From: Chloroflexota bacterium
GTDB taxonomy: Bacteria > Chloroflexota > Limnocylindria > P2-11E
Assembly (NCBI GenBank): GCA_016875665.1
Contig: VGPA01000008.1
Location: forward strand, 1-16,519
DNA: 16,519 nucleotides
Direction of reading: 5' to 3'
Shown piece after piece: positions 6,627 to 15,773 of the stretch. The position numbers and the translations under genes were made by a program. How positions within the stretch are numbered: the first letter of the stretch is position 1; each line of letters begins with the position of its first letter. The notes below the pieces were generated by a model. It saw only the letters and a program-made list of their open reading frames with translations. It was not told the origin of the DNA and searched no databases.

Positions 6627-7612
6627 CAGCTCCAGTACTCCTGGGAGCGGTCCGGGTACGAGCAGCCGAGCGCCTCGGCGAGGATCGAGATCCAGCTCTT
6701 CACCGCGAGCTTCGGGGTGGAGAACTTCGACCACTCGCGCTGGCAGTAGTGCGCGTTCGGTGAGATGACGTCGGCGCCGCCGCGGCGCGCCGCCTGCTCC
6801 TCGAGCTCGCGCTTGACCTCCTCGCGCTCGGCGTCGGAGAGGAACGCGAGCACGCTCGGTCCGGCGGGCACATTGGTCTTGCAGGGTGCGCCCCGGGTCG
6901 GCGGTTCGACCATGCCGAGCACCTGGACGCCGGGGACGAGCGCGAGCATGCGCAGCTCGGCCTGGGTGGCCGCGTAGTGAACCGAGGACAGCTCCGGGCC
7001 GAAGCCCTCTACGAGCACGCGGTAGTCGAGGCGCTTGCGCCACGGGACCTTGTCTCCGAGCTCGAGCAGGCGCTGCTCGATGAAGGTGGACATGTGGACG
7101 TTCGTCATCCCGGGCGCGGCCTCGGGCACGCGCTCCGTGTACTCGGAGTACACGATCTGACACGAGTGGCACTGGTGGACGGCGGTCTTCGCGCCCCAAC
7201 CGAGGAAGCGGTCGATCGACATCTGGCCCATCTTTTCGCCCGCGTCCCACTTGTCGCGCGTCTTGTAGATCTTGCCGCAGCAGAACTGGCGGCCCGAGCC
7301 GGCGGTGAAGGTCACGCCCAGCGCGCGCAGCACGCCCGGTATCTCCATCGTGATGTGGGGTGCGAGCTGCGAGCCGCACGACATGTTGACGAAGACGTCG
7401 ACCGGCCGGCCGAACTCCACCTTCTGCTCGTGGATCCAGGTCATGTCGGTCTTGGGCACGAGGAGGTGACGGCAGTCGATCATCCAGTCGTAGAAGCCGG
7501 CGAAGTCGAAGGGCGCGTCGGGGACTTCCCACTTGGAGCCGTCGACGGTCTTGAACAGGAACTCGGCGAGGTTGTCCTTCTTCGGCGGGGTCGCCTCGCT
7601 GTTCAGGTCCAT
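6626..7612 (-). CDS. HdrB-like CCG-domain iron-sulfur protein
   Basis: A 328-residue protein with one perfect CCG (cysteine-rich) domain: Cys79, then 31 residues, Cys111-Cys112, 35 residues, and Cys148-H-S-Cys151. This is the C-x31-39-CC-x35-36-CxxC signature of heterodisulfide reductase subunit B, GlcF, LutA and succinate dehydrogenase SdhE-type proteins, which bind an unusual 4Fe-4S centre. The second CCG domain has decayed: where CC and CxxC are expected, only GAPCKTN and AHYCQREW remain. It therefore probably binds a single cluster. The role suggested by context is electron acceptor for the GlcD-type oxidase of the same operon, in the cytoplasm or at the membrane face. ATG at 7610-7612 was chosen; upstream G-rich bases give only a weak Shine-Dalgarno. 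It is the first gene of the minus-strand operon, divergent from the RpiR regulator. Confidence 0.85.
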   Translation of the reverse strand: MDLNSEATPPKKDNLAEFLFKTVDGSKWEVPDAPFDFAGFYDWMIDCRHLLVPKTDMTWIHEQKVEFGRPVDVFVNMSCGSQLAPHITMEIPGVLRALGVTFTAGSGRQFCCGKIYKTRDKWDAGEKMGQMSIDRFLGWGAKTAVHQCHSCQIVYSEYTERVPEAAPGMTNVHMSTFIEQRLLELGDKVPWRKRLDYRVLVEGFGPELSSVHYAATQAELRMLALVPGVQVLGMVEPPTRGAPCKTNVPAGPSVLAFLSDAEREEVKRELEEQAARRGGADVISPNAHYCQREWSKFSTPKLAVKSWISILAEALGCSYPDRSQEYWS

Positions 7613-7640
7613 CGCCCAACCCCCAACGCGGTAGTGGTAG

Positions 7641-7658
7641 CGTCTATTACGAAATGAG
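7641..7658. promoter_or_regulatory. A/T-rich core of divergent promoter region
   Basis: In the 63-base spacer between the HdrB-like gene and the RpiR gene, this is the only A/T-rich stretch. TATTAC (7645-7650) could be a -10 for the regulator, and TAATAG on the other strand (7644-7649) a -10 for the operon. Both guesses rest on spacing to the start codons only. No good -35 was found. Confidence 0.3.
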
Positions 7659-7667
7659 CGACCAACT

Positions 7668-7683
7668 GGTGACGAGTGTTACC
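7668..7683. promoter_or_regulatory. Imperfect inverted repeat, possible RpiR operator
   Basis: GGTGAC-gagt-GTTACC has 5 of 6 paired positions and overlaps the GTG start of the RpiR gene (7676-7678). Its position suits autoregulation, but a six-base half-site with one mismatch can arise by chance in DNA of this composition. Confidence 0.2.
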
Positions 7684-8545
7684 TAAGGGCCCCCGCCCGG
7701 TCAAGCACCGGCTGGACGAGCGTGTGGCCGAGGCGCGGGCCCGCCTGGCACCGAGCGAGCGTGCCGTCGCGGCGTTCTTCGTGGAGCACCGGGACGAGGC
7801 TTCTTTCCTCCCGGCGGCGGAGATCGCCCGGCGCCTCGGCGTCAGCAACGCGACCGTGATTCGCACGGCGCAGGCCCTCGGCTACCGCGGCCTACCGGAC
7901 CTGCGCCGCGAGCTGGGCGAATCGTTGCGCGCGCGCGCCAACGCGATCGGGCGGCTCGGCAAGAGCCTCGATGCCCTGGCGGGCGGCGACCTGCTCGACC
8001 ACTTCCTCGCGGACCAGATCGCGATCCTCGAAGAGGCGCGCCACTCCATCGCGCCGAAGGACCACGCCGCGGCGGTGGCGTTACTCGCTTCGGCGGAGCG
8101 CGTGCTCGTGTACGCCATGGGTCCGCTCGCGGGCCTGGCCGAGTACTTCGTCCGCACGCTCCGTCGCTTCGGCTGGTCGGCGCTGGTCATGTCCGAGCGG
8201 GGCATGGGCGTGGCCGACGAGCTCATGGAGTTGCGCCGCGGCGACGTCCTGCTCATGGTCGCGTTCGAGCGCGTGGTGCCGGACGTCGAGGTCGCACTCG
8301 ATGCGGCGAAGGAGCGCGGCGTGAAGAGCGTGCTGCTCACGGACTCGCTCGGTCTCGCGCTGCGCGGCCGCTACTCGATCGGCCTCGCGGTGAAGCGCGG
8401 TGAGGCCGGCGGCTTCCCGCTCGTCGCGGTCGTGGTCGCCGTGCTGGAGTCGCTTCTCATGGGCATCGCCGGACAGGAGCGCACACGGACGGTGGCCGCG
8501 CTGCAGCGTCTGGACGCGCTTCGCAGGGAGATCGGCGAGGGCTGA
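7676..8545 (+). CDS. RpiR/MurR-family transcriptional regulator with SIS domain
   Basis: A 289-residue regulator. Residues about 11-80 form the HTH_6 DNA-binding domain, with the recognition region EIARRLGVSNATVIRTAQAL followed by GYRGLPDLRREL, the family hallmark. Residues about 120-260 form a SIS (sugar isomerase) sensing domain, with VLVYAMGPLAGLAEYF, GDVLLMVAF and VKSVLLTDS. SIS domains bind phosphosugars or other phosphorylated or acidic metabolites. The GTG start at 7676 places the HTH in its usual position; no strong Shine-Dalgarno precedes it. It is divergent from the HdrB/hydrolase/GlcD/tartrate-dehydrogenase-like operon with a 63-base spacer, so it probably controls that operon in response to its substrate or a product. 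The ligand is unknown, and so is whether it represses or activates. Confidence 0.9.
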   Translation: MLPKGPRPVKHRLDERVAEARARLAPSERAVAAFFVEHRDEASFLPAAEIARRLGVSNATVIRTAQALGYRGLPDLRRELGESLRARANAIGRLGKSLDALAGGDLLDHFLADQIAILEEARHSIAPKDHAAAVALLASAERVLVYAMGPLAGLAEYFVRTLRRFGWSALVMSERGMGVADELMELRRGDVLLMVAFERVVPDVEVALDAAKERGVKSVLLTDSLGLALRGRYSIGLAVKRGEAGGFPLVAVVVAVLESLLMGIAGQERTRTVAALQRLDALRREIGEG

Positions 8546-8557
8546 GCCCCCGCCGGC

Positions 8558-8593
8558 TACAGCCAGTCGCGAGTGAAACGACCGACGGCTGTA
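8558..8593. terminator. Hairpin between convergent genes, candidate terminator
   Basis: TACAGCC-a-GTCG (8558-8569) pairs with CGAC-GGCTGTA (8583-8593), giving an 11-bp stem with one bulged A and a 13-base loop. It lies in the 73-base gap between the 3' ends of the convergent RpiR gene and rplY. There is no T-run on either strand, so classical intrinsic termination is not assured; it may act as a bidirectional 3'-end stabiliser or a weak terminator. Confidence 0.45.
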
Positions 8594-8618
8594 CAGCGAG
8601 GCGCGCAGCGCCGAAGTC

Positions 8619-9311
8619 TTACTTCTTGTCTTCCTTTTTCTCGGCCGCGGGTGCGGCCTTCGCGCCGGCCGCGGGTGCGGCCTTCGCTCCGGCCGCAGGC
8701 TTCGCCTCGTCGCCGGCCGCCGCGGCGGCCGCCGCCGGAACCGGCGTCGCCTCCTCGACCCGCGATTCCATCGCCTTGACCACGAGCTCGCCCGGGTCCG
8801 CGAGAAGGCGGATCTTCGTGATGTCGACGCGGAGGTCGCTCACGTGGATCGTGTCGTCCACCTGTGCGAGTGCGGACAGGTCCACGTCGATGCGGCGGGG
8901 GATGTCCTGGGGGAAGGCCTCGATCGCGATGCGCTCCATCGCGTGGAGGAGCACGCCGCCGTGCGTCCTGACGGCGGCCGACTCGCCGACCCAGTGCAGC
9001 GGGACCTCGGCGCGCGTCTTCTCGGTGAGGCTGACCCGCTGGAAGTCGATGTGGAGGGGTCGCCCGTTGACCGGATGGCGGCTCACCCCGTGGATGAGGG
9101 CTGGAACCGCCCCGCCCGGAAGCCCTTCGAGCGAAATCAGCGTCGTGCCACCCCAGCGGCGGTATGCGAGCTCGAACACGTGCGTGTCTGTTTCGAGCGG
9201 CGTGGACTCGCCGTGGCCGGCGACGACGCCGGGCAGCTTGCCGGCACGGCGCAGCCTGCCGACCTTCTTTCCGAGCAGGTCGCGCGGGCGCACGGTGAGC
9301 GTTTCTGCCAT
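8619..9311 (-). CDS. rplY: 50S ribosomal protein bL25 (general stress protein Ctc type)
   Basis: A 230-residue protein with the two-domain TL5/Ctc layout. Residues about 1-92 are the 5S rRNA-binding domain (RDLLGKKVGRLRRAGKLPGVV, then HGVSRHPVNGRPLHIDFQRV). Residues about 97-185 are the C-terminal beta domain (VPLHWVGESAAVRTHGGVL, RIDVDLSALAQVDDTIHVSDL). It binds 5S rRNA in the central protuberance of the large subunit. The last 40 or so residues are an Ala/Lys/Pro low-complexity tail encoded partly by a 24-base tandem repeat and ending in EKKEDKK. ATG at 9309-9311 has GGGAGA about seven bases upstream. It lies alone on the minus strand, divergent from the GH57 gene and convergent with the regulator gene. 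Confidence 0.95.
   Translation of the reverse strand: MAETLTVRPRDLLGKKVGRLRRAGKLPGVVAGHGESTPLETDTHVFELAYRRWGGTTLISLEGLPGGAVPALIHGVSRHPVNGRPLHIDFQRVSLTEKTRAEVPLHWVGESAAVRTHGGVLLHAMERIAIEAFPQDIPRRIDVDLSALAQVDDTIHVSDLRVDITKIRLLADPGELVVKAMESRVEEATPVPAAAAAAAGDEAKPAAGAKAAPAAGAKAAPAAEKKEDKK
8643..8690. repeat. 24-base tandem repeat in rplY tail
   Basis: Two 24-base units (8643-8666 and 8667-8690) differ at a single base (cgcgcc versus cgctcc). A partial third unit follows (GGCCGC then GGCTTCGCC). In the protein this gives the repeated AGAKAAPA pattern. Copy number could vary by slippage. Confidence 0.8.
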
Positions 9312-9496
9312 CCGAGGTCTCCCCTGTTAAGTCCCGATCAGCGAGACGACCCGCCGTCCGCGCGGACCGGTTGAGTGCCAAGCATAGGTGCGCTGAGCGA
9401 ACCGCGCTCGGACCAGGCGTGTCCGTCTCGACGACAGTGGGCAGCGTATGTCCAACAGAGCGACAAGTCGCACAGAAAGCGCCCAAATATGGCAAG
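9312..9496. promoter_or_regulatory. Divergent spacer between rplY and the GH57 gene
   Basis: The longest gene-free stretch in the window (185 bases). It must carry the promoters of both flanking genes. It contains a perfect 12-bp palindrome GTCCGCGCGGAC (9356-9367) and an A/T-rich CAAATATGG (9484-9492) just before the GH57 start. The latter might be a -10 for a leaderless message. No tRNA or known riboswitch fold was recognised. Confidence 0.35.
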
Positions 9497-11677
9497 ATGG
9501 GCTCGCAAGTGGCTGATCGTCTCCGCCTCGCGCTGGTGTTCCACCAGCACCAGCCGGCGGGGAACCCCCCGAGCGTCTTTGCAGAAGTGGCTGAGCGCGC
9601 GTATGCGCCGCTCGTCGCCGCTCTTTACAAGCACCCGGAAATCAGGGCGACGCTCCATTTCTCGGGACCGCTCCTGGACTGGCTCGAGAACAACCGCCCC
9701 GATGTGGTCGGCGACCTCTCGGACCTCATCCGGCGGGGACAAATCGAGCTCCTCACTGGCGGCTACCACGAGCCGGTCCTCGTGGGCGTGCCGCGCCGCG
9801 ATGCGGTGGGTCAGATCCGCGCCCTCACCGACCGCATCACCGGCGTCTTCGGTCGCCGGCCCCTGGGCGCCTGGCTGACCGAGCGGGTCTGGGAGCCGCA
9901 CGTGCCTTCGATCATGGCGGAGGCGGGCGTCGCGTACACCGTGCTCGACGACGAGCACTTCCTGCAGGCCGGCCTCCGCCGCCATGATCTCGGAGAGTCG
10001 TTCATCACCGAGGACCAGGGCCTTCCGCTGGTGGTCTTCCCCGGCTCCGTCCGACTGCGCTACCTCATCCCCTTCCGCGAGGTGCGCGACACGATCCGCG
10101 AGCTGCGCGAGCGGCACGAGCAGGGCGCGCACCTCGTCGTGTACGCGGACGACGGCGAGAAGTTCGGCGCTTGGCCGGGCACGTTCCAGCGTGTCCACAA
10201 AGACGGCTACCTCGAGCATCTGTTCACCGCGATCTCGCAGTCCGGCTTCATCCAAACCACCACGCTCGAGGACGCCTGGATCTTCCAGAAGCCGGCGAAG
10301 CGCGTGTACCTCCCGGGCGGCGCGTACCCCGAGATGAGCGAGTGGGCCCTCGAGGCGGGTGCGGCGCGCCGCTTCCAGCAGGCCCGCAACGCGCTGAAGG
10401 ACAACGATCTCGCTTCTCTGGTCGCGCCGCCGCTCTGGCGCAACTTCTTCGCCAAGTACCCGGAGTCGAACGCGCTCCACAAGAGGATGCTCATGGTGTC
10501 CGAGGAGCTCGCCCGCCGCAGCATCCTCGACTCGTCCCCCGAGGTGCGCCACGCGCAGCACGCGCTCTGGCGCGCGCAGGGCAATGACGTCTACTGGCAC
10601 GGCGTCTTCGGCGGCGTGTACCTGACGCACCTGCGGCACGACGCATACTCGTCGCTCCTCAAGGCCGAGCGGATGCTCGCCGAGCGCCGCGTCGCGTCCG
10701 GCGAGCAGCGCGACTACGACGTCGACGGGTACGACGAGTACCTGTTCCGCGGCAACGCGGGCTCGCTCTTCGTGCACGTCGAGGGCGGCACCGTCCTCGA
10801 GTGGGACATCTACGCGTCGGCGACCAACCTCGTCGACACGATCTCACGCCGGCCGGAGGCCGAGCACGAGGATCTCCGCCGCGCGGAGAAGGGCGGCAAG
10901 CTGAAGATCGGCAAGCCGACCGACAAGGAGAAGGAGTCGCGATCGCTCCACGAGGTCGTGCGGGCGAAGGAGAAGGGGCTCACGAAGCTCCTCGACTACG
11001 ACTCCGCCCGTCGCGGCCTGTTCCAGGACTCGTTCCGCGTCGGCAAGGACGAGCCCGTGTCGCTCCACTCGGAGCGCTACCAGCTCACGCCGCAGCGCGA
11101 AGCGCGCACGGTCGCCATCACGCTCGAGGCGCCGTCCAAGGCGCTTGCCAGCATCCCGGGCCTCGGCATCCGCAAGGACTACCGCTTCGCCGACGAGGGC
11201 CTCGCCGCCGGCGTTCGCTACCGCCTGCGCAACGAGGGCGAGGACACGATCGCCTTCGGGTTCACCAGCACGCTCAACCTCGCGCTCATGCGGGAAGGCG
11301 CCACGGGGGACCTCATCACCATCGGCTCCAAGAAGGGCGCTCCCGGCAAGATGCTCGAGGCGCGCAACGTCACCGAGATCCAGATCCACTCCGAGACGCG
11401 CCACTTCGACGTCACCTTCGCCGTCGAGCCGGGCGCCGCGGTGAAGGTCGACTCGGTGTACGCGGTCGCGAACTCGGACGAGGGCTTCGCGAAGCTGTAC
11501 GAGCAGACCGAGATCACGTGCACGTGGGACGTGAGCATCGAGCCCGACACGCACGTCGACCTCGAGATCCGCGGCACCGCCGTCGGCCAGATGGTCGAGC
11601 CCGAGGCGGTGCGCCTCCCGGCACGGCGCCGCAAAGCGGCCGCCTCCGGCGAAACGGGAACCCGCTCGAGGCGTTGA
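9497..11677 (+). CDS. GH57 4-alpha-glucanotransferase
   Basis: A 726-residue glycoside hydrolase family 57 enzyme resembling the Thermococcus litoralis 4-alpha-glucanotransferase. The motifs are in order: VFHQHQP (15-20); GGYHEP (88-93); GAWLTERVWEP (124-134) with Glu129 as nucleophile; and VVYADDGEKFG (214-224), whose Asp218/Asp219 pair includes the acid/base. After the catalytic barrel come the DUF1925-like helical region (AQGNDVYWHGVFGGVYLTHLRHD) and a DUF1926-like beta domain. A Lys/Glu-rich linker (EKGGKLKIGKPTDKEKE) lies between them. The enzyme transfers maltooligosyl units between alpha-1,4-glucans (glycogen or maltodextrin metabolism, cytoplasm); no signal peptide is seen. The start was set at ATG 9497 because the HQHQP motif normally begins within 10-20 residues of the N-terminus. 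The frame stays open upstream to a TTG at 9371, but the extra 42 residues look non-coding. GTG at 9509 is another possible start. Confidence 0.92.
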   Translation: MGSQVADRLRLALVFHQHQPAGNPPSVFAEVAERAYAPLVAALYKHPEIRATLHFSGPLLDWLENNRPDVVGDLSDLIRRGQIELLTGGYHEPVLVGVPRRDAVGQIRALTDRITGVFGRRPLGAWLTERVWEPHVPSIMAEAGVAYTVLDDEHFLQAGLRRHDLGESFITEDQGLPLVVFPGSVRLRYLIPFREVRDTIRELRERHEQGAHLVVYADDGEKFGAWPGTFQRVHKDGYLEHLFTAISQSGFIQTTTLEDAWIFQKPAKRVYLPGGAYPEMSEWALEAGAARRFQQARNALKDNDLASLVAPPLWRNFFAKYPESNALHKRMLMVSEELARRSILDSSPEVRHAQHALWRAQGNDVYWHGVFGGVYLTHLRHDAYSSLLKAERMLAERRVASGEQRDYDVDGYDEYLFRGNAGSLFVHVEGGTVLEWDIYASATNLVDTISRRPEAEHEDLRRAEKGGKLKIGKPTDKEKESRSLHEVVRAKEKGLTKLLDYDSARRGLFQDSFRVGKDEPVSLHSERYQLTPQREARTVAITLEAPSKALASIPGLGIRKDYRFADEGLAAGVRYRLRNEGEDTIAFGFTSTLNLALMREGATGDLITIGSKKGAPGKMLEARNVTEIQIHSETRHFDVTFAVEPGAAVKVDSVYAVANSDEGFAKLYEQTEITCTWDVSIEPDTHVDLEIRGTAVGQMVEPEAVRLPARRRKAAASGETGTRSRR

Positions 11678-11684
11678 CGCGGGT

Positions 11685-12806
11685 GTGAGCGTGCGAGGGG
11701 CGGCCGCGCTGATAATCCTCGCCGTCATCGTCAGCGCGCTCACCGGCGCCGTCGCGGGGAGCCTCGCCGCCCGGGGCGGCCTTCCCGAATTTTCGGTTCT
11801 CCCCTCGGACCTGCCGCTCCCGGTCGCGTCGCCCGTCACTTCGCCCCAGCCGGTTCGCAACCCGGGGAACGAGGCGATCCCCGATGCGGTGAAGACGCTG
11901 CTCCCCGGTGTCGTCACCGTCATCAACAAGCTCCCGAGCGGCGAGCCGCAGGGGAGCGGTTCCGGGTACGTGGTCGACGCGCAGCGCGGCTACGTGCTCA
12001 CGAACAGCCATGTGATCACGAACGCGCGGAACAGCGCGCCGGGAGCCGCGTTCGACGCCGTGTTCGCCGATGGCCGCACGCTCGCCGCGCGGCTCGTCGG
12101 CCGCGACCCCCAGACCGACATCGCGGTGCTCCAGGTGCCGGCGCAAGGGCTGACCGCGCTTGCGCTCGGGAACTCGGATGAGGTGCCGCAGGGCGCGCAG
12201 GTCATCGCGATCGGGAGCGCGCTCGGCGAGCTGCGCAACAGCGTCACCATCGGGGTCGTCTCGGCGAAGGGCCGCCGCATGCCTTCGGAGACGCGGCCGG
12301 ACCTGCTGCTGGAGGACCTGATCCAGACCGACGCCGCGATCAGTCCCGGCAACTCCGGCGGCCCGCTGATCTGGGTCGCCACGCGTCAGGTGATCGGCAT
12401 GAACACGCTCGTCGTCCGCGAGCCCGGCGCCGAGGGGCTCGGCTTCGCCGTCTCGGCGAACACCGTGCGGCGGATCGCGGACGAGCTGATCAAGAACGGC
12501 GCGGTCGAGCGGGGGTTCATCGGCATCCAGTACCGCGAGCTCACGGCGCAGATCGCCCGTGCGCTGAGCCTGCCCGCACAGACCACCGGCGTGGTGCTCA
12601 CGAGCGTCGGGGCGGGAACGCCGGGCGCCGCGGCGGGGTTGCGCCCCAACGACGTCCTGACGAAGGTCAACGACCAGGTGATCGACCCCAAGCATCCCCT
12701 GGCGACGGTGATGCTCGCGTACCGCGCCGGCGACCGGGTGCGCCTGACCGTGATCCGCGATAGAACTCAGGTCGTGGTCGAGGTGGCTCTGGGCCGCGCC
12801 TCCTGA
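11685..12806 (+). CDS. Membrane-anchored HtrA/DegP-type serine protease with PDZ domain
   Basis: A 373-residue S1C protease. An N-terminal hydrophobic segment (residues about 6-28, ALIILAVIVSALTGAVAG) is an uncleaved anchor or signal. A Pro/Ser-rich linker follows. The trypsin-like domain has the triad His109 (VLTNSHVI), Asp145 (DPQTDIAVLQV) and Ser224 (ISPGNSGGPL). A single PDZ domain (about 280-370, RGFIGIQYRELT, then AAGLRPNDVLTKVNDQVI) ends the protein. It acts outside the cytoplasmic membrane in protein quality control or regulated proteolysis. GTG at 11685 lies seven bases after the GH57 stop, with no strong Shine-Dalgarno. The next gene (MFS) overlaps its stop codon, so protease and transporter are probably expressed together. 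Confidence 0.93.
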   Translation: MSVRGAAALIILAVIVSALTGAVAGSLAARGGLPEFSVLPSDLPLPVASPVTSPQPVRNPGNEAIPDAVKTLLPGVVTVINKLPSGEPQGSGSGYVVDAQRGYVLTNSHVITNARNSAPGAAFDAVFADGRTLAARLVGRDPQTDIAVLQVPAQGLTALALGNSDEVPQGAQVIAIGSALGELRNSVTIGVVSAKGRRMPSETRPDLLLEDLIQTDAAISPGNSGGPLIWVATRQVIGMNTLVVREPGAEGLGFAVSANTVRRIADELIKNGAVERGFIGIQYRELTAQIARALSLPAQTTGVVLTSVGAGTPGAAAGLRPNDVLTKVNDQVIDPKHPLATVMLAYRAGDRVRLTVIRDRTQVVVEVALGRAS

Positions 12807-14029
12807 GCGAGCGCGACGCTCGCCTCTACCTCGTCGCGGCCGCGCTTGGCGCGTTCGGCCTCGGCATCGTCTCCTTCTATCTGAACTTCCTCTATCGCGC
12901 CCTCGGCTTCGCCGAGACGCAGATCGGCGCGCTCGCCGCGTTCCAGGCGGTCGGCGCGCTCTCCGCGGCGTATCCGGGGTCGCGCTTCGCGGCGTCCCAT
13001 TCGCGCCGTACCGCGCTCCTGGTGGGCGGCACGATCGTGGGCCTCGGCGTGGTCGGGATCCTCCTGCTGCCGACGTTCCCGCTCGTCGCGCTCGCCTGCG
13101 TCGTGCTCGGCGCGGGCGGCGTCCTTGTGGCATCGAGCGGGGCGGCGCTGCTCGCCGACGCCAGCCGCAGCCTCGCCCGGTTCCGTCTCTTCGGCCAGCG
13201 CGTCGCGATCTCGACGGGGTCCGCGTTCCTCGCGAGCGCGATCGCCGGGGCGCTCGCGGGTCCGGTCGCGCTCACGCTCGGCGTGCCGGAGCGCGACGTC
13301 TGGACGATCCGGGTGGTGACCGGCATCGGCGGGCTCATCGCGGCCGCGTCGATCGTTCCCACGCTCATGCTGCGCCGCGCGCGCATCGAGCCCGGCAGCC
13401 AGCCGCCCGCCGCGCGCTGGGATCTCCTCCGCCGCTTCATCGCGATCGAGGTGTGCTGGGGAATCGGGGCCGGGTCGTTCCTGCCGTTCCAGAACCTCTT
13501 CTTCGCCGACCGCTTCGGCGTGCCCTTCGCCGGCCTCGGCATCGTGCTCGGCGCGATCACGATGTCCGCGAGCCTGGGGTCGCTGTTCCACGCCCGGTGG
13601 GTCGTTCCGCTGCTCGGATTCCCGGGCTCCTTCACCGCCGTCGTGCTCGCCTCGGTACCGTTCGCCCTCGCCGCCGCCCTCGCCGGCGACATGGCGTTCG
13701 CGGCCGGGGCGCTGGCGGCGCGCGCGGCCCTCGTGTTCGGCGCCGCGGCGTCCCTGAACGCGTTCACGCTCTCCTCGTTCACCGCGGCGGAGCGCGTCGG
13801 CGCCTATGTCATCACCTCGATTGCCTACAACGCGTCGAACGCGCTCGGCGCGTTCTCATCGGGGTACGTGCGTGCGTGGCTCGGTGACGCGGGATGGATC
13901 GCCAACCTGGCCACGCTCGCGGTGTCCTACGCGTTGTCCGCGCTGCTCGCGCGGCGCCTCTTCGCGCAGCACCACCCGGGCGACGCGGTTGGCGCCCCCG
14001 GCGCATCTGCCCGAGACTCGCTTGGATGA
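12803..14029 (+). CDS. MFS-type transporter with apparent CTG start
   Basis: A 408-residue, very hydrophobic protein with about 12 predicted membrane helices, a central loop (RRARIEPGSQPPAARWD) and repeated small-residue helices typical of the major facilitator superfamily. The substrate is unknown. The frame is open and clearly coding from the HtrA stop codon onward (SERDARLYLVAAALGAFGLG, then FYLNFLYRALGF). However, the first ATG/GTG/TTG in frame is the GTG at 13022, which would delete the first two helices. The CTG at 12803-12805 overlaps the protease TGA (CTGA) and gives a sensible N-terminus. I therefore place the start there, presumably used by termination-reinitiation. A GAGGTGG at 12780-12786 is 16 bases upstream, somewhat far. 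A sequencing error or a frameshift fusion to the protease are the alternatives. The C-terminal 20 residues look disordered. Confidence 0.8.
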   Translation: MSERDARLYLVAAALGAFGLGIVSFYLNFLYRALGFAETQIGALAAFQAVGALSAAYPGSRFAASHSRRTALLVGGTIVGLGVVGILLLPTFPLVALACVVLGAGGVLVASSGAALLADASRSLARFRLFGQRVAISTGSAFLASAIAGALAGPVALTLGVPERDVWTIRVVTGIGGLIAAASIVPTLMLRRARIEPGSQPPAARWDLLRRFIAIEVCWGIGAGSFLPFQNLFFADRFGVPFAGLGIVLGAITMSASLGSLFHARWVVPLLGFPGSFTAVVLASVPFALAAALAGDMAFAAGALAARAALVFGAAASLNAFTLSSFTAAERVGAYVITSIAYNASNALGAFSSGYVRAWLGDAGWIANLATLAVSYALSALLARRLFAQHHPGDAVGAPGASARDSLG

Positions 14030-14102
14030 GTCGAGAGACGAGCGGCTTCGCCGGGAGGAGCGAGTCGAGGCGGAGCCGGATCGGCGCAGATCGTCGATTG
14101 AA

Positions 14103-15764
<1,662 letters not shown>

Positions 15765-15773
15765 CCTGCGCGC

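Noticed and set aside
8643..8690. CRISPR-like repeats
   Set aside because: The two units are directly adjacent without spacers and are in frame within rplY.
9371..9496. Extended TTG start for the GH57 protein
   Set aside because: Adds 42 residues unlike GH57 N-termini and without a ribosome-binding site; the catalytic fold starts just after ATG 9497.
9338..10777. 479-codon minus-strand open frame opposite the GH57 gene
   Set aside because: Antisense shadow; the plus strand carries all GH57 catalytic motifs.
14022..14102. Upstream TTG start for argS overlapping the MFS stop codon
   Set aside because: The extra 27 residues are charged low-complexity sequence not expected before the ArgS N-domain, and no ribosome-binding site precedes the TTG.
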